Shown here in pieces: positions 12,328 through 14,098 of a DNA stretch of 14,098 nt (position 1 is the first letter of the stretch; each line of letters opens with the position of its first letter). The notes below the pieces were generated by a model. That model saw nothing but the letters and a program-made list of their open reading frames with translations, was not told the origin of the DNA and did not search any database. The DNA comes from Rhodospirillales bacterium (GTDB lineage: Bacteria; Pseudomonadota; Alphaproteobacteria; Rhodospirillales; Casp-alpha2): the NCBI GenBank assembly GCA_016187325.1, contig JACPJY010000077.1, positions 1 to 14,098 of the forward strand, read 5' to 3'. The position numbers and the translations under genes are program-made.

Positions 12328-13628
12328 TGTACCAGCTCTACGCCGCCTCGACGAGCCTGGATTGGACCTTCTACGGTCCGGCCGTGGGCATGGTTGTGCT
12401 GATCCTGCTCGGCGTGCCGGTGTGGGTGGTGCTCGGCCTGGGCACGGCCTTGCTGCTGTCGCTGACCGAGGTGATGCCGCTGACGCTGATCGGCGAGACC
12501 CTGTTCGCCGGCATCGACAGCTTTTCGCTGATCGCGGTGCCGCTGTTCATCCTGACCGGCGACGTCATCGTCACCACGCGGCTGTCGGAGAAGCTCCTGA
12601 AGCTGGCGGAGGCCACCCTCGGCTGGATCCGCTCCGGTCTCGGCACCTCGACGGTGCTCGGCTGCGGCTTCTTCGCCTGCATCTCGGGCTCGGACGCGGC
12701 CGACGCGGCGGCACTCGGCCGCATCACCATCCCGCACCTGGTGAAAAAGGGCTACCCCGTGGAGTACGCCGCGGCGCTGGTCGCCAGCGGCGCCACCACC
12801 GGCATCCTGATCCCGCCGTCGATCTCCTACATCATCATCGGGCTGACGCTGGGCATCTCGGCGTCGACCTTGTTCAAGGCTGCGGCCATCCCCGGCGTCA
12901 TGGTGCTGGCCGCCATCATCCTGACCAACATCGCCATCAACCGCGTGCGGCGGTACGAATCGAGCACCGGGCGTTTTTCCCACGTCGAGTTCGGGCGCGC
13001 GCTGTGGCGGGCGCGTTACGCCGTCCTGATTCCGTTCATTATCCTGGGCGGTATCTACTCCGGCGTCTTCACGCCGACCGAATCGGCGTCGGTGGCGGTG
13101 CTGACGGCCGTCGCCATCGGCTTCGGCACCGGACAGCTCCGCGTCTCGGACTTCCCGCGCATGATGGAACGCTCGGCCGAGGTGAATGGCGTCATCGCGC
13201 CGATCATCGGCATTGCGCTGCTGTTCGCGCAAGCGCTGGCGGCGCTGCAGGTGCCGCAGGCGTTCCTGCACGGCATCACCGCGTTCACGGAAAGTCCGTG
13301 GGCGGTGATTCTGTTGATGCTCGGCGTGTTCCTGGTCGCCGGGTGCGTCATGGAGACGACGCCCAACATCGTCATCCTGGCGCCGTTGATGCTGCCGCTG
13401 GCGCAGGAAATCGGCATGAACGAGATTCACTTTTGCATCTTCATGGTGACGGCGCTCGGCGTCGGCTTCATCACGCCGCCGCTCGGCTTGAACCTATTCG
13501 TGCTGTCCGGCCTGACGGGGGTGCCGGTGATGCAGATCGCCAGCCGCGCCATCCCCTACGTCGCGACGATGCTGGTGATCGTGTTGCTGCTGGGGTTCGT
13601 GCCGTGGTTCTCGGTGTGGGCGTTGTGA
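12327..13628 (+). CDS. TRAP transporter large permease subunit (DctM family)
   Basis: A 433-residue, strongly hydrophobic protein with about 11-12 predicted membrane segments, the ion-coupled transport subunit of the TRAP system. DctM hallmarks include the N-terminal segment LILLGVPVWVVLGLGTALL, FSLIAVPLFILTGDVI with the usual PLFILTG core, the first reentrant loop CISGSDAADAAALGRITIP, ASGATTGILIPPSISYIIIG, GVFTPTESASVAV, and the C-terminal GFITPPLGLNLFVLSG. Length is normal for the family. The ATG at 12327 overlaps the DctQ stop (TGATG); the longer upstream reading of this frame is antisense-free overlap with DctQ and is not used. No terminator with a T-run is seen after it; the 66-bp gap contains only a short GC palindrome. 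Confidence 0.93.
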   Translation: MYQLYAASTSLDWTFYGPAVGMVVLILLGVPVWVVLGLGTALLLSLTEVMPLTLIGETLFAGIDSFSLIAVPLFILTGDVIVTTRLSEKLLKLAEATLGWIRSGLGTSTVLGCGFFACISGSDAADAAALGRITIPHLVKKGYPVEYAAALVASGATTGILIPPSISYIIIGLTLGISASTLFKAAAIPGVMVLAAIILTNIAINRVRRYESSTGRFSHVEFGRALWRARYAVLIPFIILGGIYSGVFTPTESASVAVLTAVAIGFGTGQLRVSDFPRMMERSAEVNGVIAPIIGIALLFAQALAALQVPQAFLHGITAFTESPWAVILLMLGVFLVAGCVMETTPNIVILAPLMLPLAQEIGMNEIHFCIFMVTALGVGFITPPLGLNLFVLSGLTGVPVMQIASRAIPYVATMLVIVLLLGFVPWFSVWAL

Positions 13629-13694
13629 CGACTTAACGGATGCGCGCCGGCGCCTTACCATAAGTGGAGCCCGGTGCGGGAGCCGGTGGAATCA

Positions 13695-14098
13695 ATGTCG
13701 AGATCCGTTTCGCGCAATCCCTATCGCTGCATCTCGGCGGCCATGCTCGCCGTTGTGGCGATGGCGTTAGTGTTTCCGGCGTAGGCGCGCGCCGGCTTCG
13801 AGGACGCGGTCGCGGCTTACGCGCGCGGCGACTACGCCGCCGCGCTGAAGGAGCTGCAGCCGCTGGCCGACCAGGGCGACGCGCGCGCCCAGCACAACCT
13901 GGGTGTGCTGCATGGCGAAGGCAAAGGCGTCGCCCGCGACCGCGAGGCGGCGGCCGAATGGTACCGCAAGGCGGCCGAGCAGGGCTTCGCCCAGGCCCAG
14001 AATGACCTCGGGCTCGCCTACCAGCACGGCCAAGGGGTGGCGCAGGATTACGACGAAGCGGCGAAGTGGTATCGGCTGGCCGCCGAGCAGGGCCTGGC
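13695..14098 (+). pseudogene. SEL1-repeat secreted protein with in-frame amber codon, runs off the window
   Basis: Reading from ATG 13695 (GGTGGA five bases upstream) gives a signal peptide: a basic start MSRSVSRNPYR, a hydrophobic core AAMLAVVAMALVFPA, then TAG at 13782-13784 (codon 30) exactly where an AxA cleavage site would be. The same frame continues open to the window edge with a classic SEL1/TPR-like series: ALKELQPLADQGDARAQHNL, GVARDREAAAEWYRKAAEQG, then DYDEAAKWYRLAAEQG. SEL1 repeats form helical scaffolds for protein binding. A single C-to-T change in CAG would create this stop and restore FPAQARAG if reversed. No ATG, GTG or TTG with a ribosome site follows soon after the stop, so re-initiation is unlikely. 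Sequencing error, recent inactivation or readthrough are all possible. Confidence 0.75.

Noticed and set aside
12300..13430. Minus-strand open frame opposite dctM
   Set aside because: Asp/Arg/His/Gln-rich shadow of hydrophobic membrane codons.
1..14098. CRISPR array, rRNA or tRNA genes
   Set aside because: No regularly spaced repeats with unique spacers and no sequence resembling rRNA or a tRNA cloverleaf was recognised by eye; a covariance-model search was not possible.

Overview
The window looks like a chromosomal segment of a high-GC alphaproteobacterium, probably Rhodospirillales-like. The evidence is strongly G/C-biased third codon positions, the order MoxR-like / DUF1285 / CoA-pyrophosphatase Nudix / DUF6111 / CCA-adding enzyme, and the family matches of the encoded proteins. 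No database search was possible; all family calls rest on motifs read in the translations.

Layout. 1-110 (-) is the N-terminus of a probable MoxR-type AAA ATPase. 146-2985 (+) is a compact core operon: a DUF1285 protein, a CoA diphosphatase with ATGA overlaps on both sides, a small DUF6111 membrane protein, and the tRNA CCA-adding enzyme. 3106-5103 is a complete, roughly 2.0 kb IS1595-family element bounded by imperfect terminal inverted repeats. It carries a zinc-ribbon transposase (+) and two convergent passenger genes (-): an unrecognised two-TM membrane protein and a small charged protein that overlaps the transposase 3' end antisense. 5099-5635 (-) is an orphan phage-type terminase small subunit whose stop codon is supplied by the IS end. 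5636-5947 is an AT-rich, repeat-rich regulatory gap. 5948-7382 (+) is a lower-GC restriction-modification pair: an MT-A70 adenine methyltransferase and a BglII/BstYI-like endonuclease.

From about 7464 the composition returns to high GC. A VapBC-type toxin-antitoxin operon (-, 7587-8404), with its own promoter and a perfect 20-bp palindrome, lies between two near-identical copies of the leader of the next gene. That gene (8573-9997, +) encodes a lipoprotein combining a SHOCT-like segment with a C14 caspase-like protease domain. A small two-TM protein (10260-10484) follows. Next comes a complete TRAP transporter: Tat-exported DctP, DctQ and DctM (10576-13628), with a strong hairpin between P and Q. 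The window ends in a SEL1-repeat secreted protein gene interrupted by an in-frame amber codon at its signal peptide.

How the parts fit together. The conserved flanks are housekeeping (RNA processing, CoA-nucleotide clean-up, solute uptake). The 3.1-8.5 kb interval behaves as an accessory hotspot with an IS carrying cargo, a phage-derived gene, an R-M system and a toxin-antitoxin system. The most unusual items are the IS passenger pair, the pairing of an MT-A70 methylase with a BglII-fold nuclease behind a repeat-structured control region, the duplicated caspase leader that brackets vapBC, and the amber-interrupted SEL1 gene.
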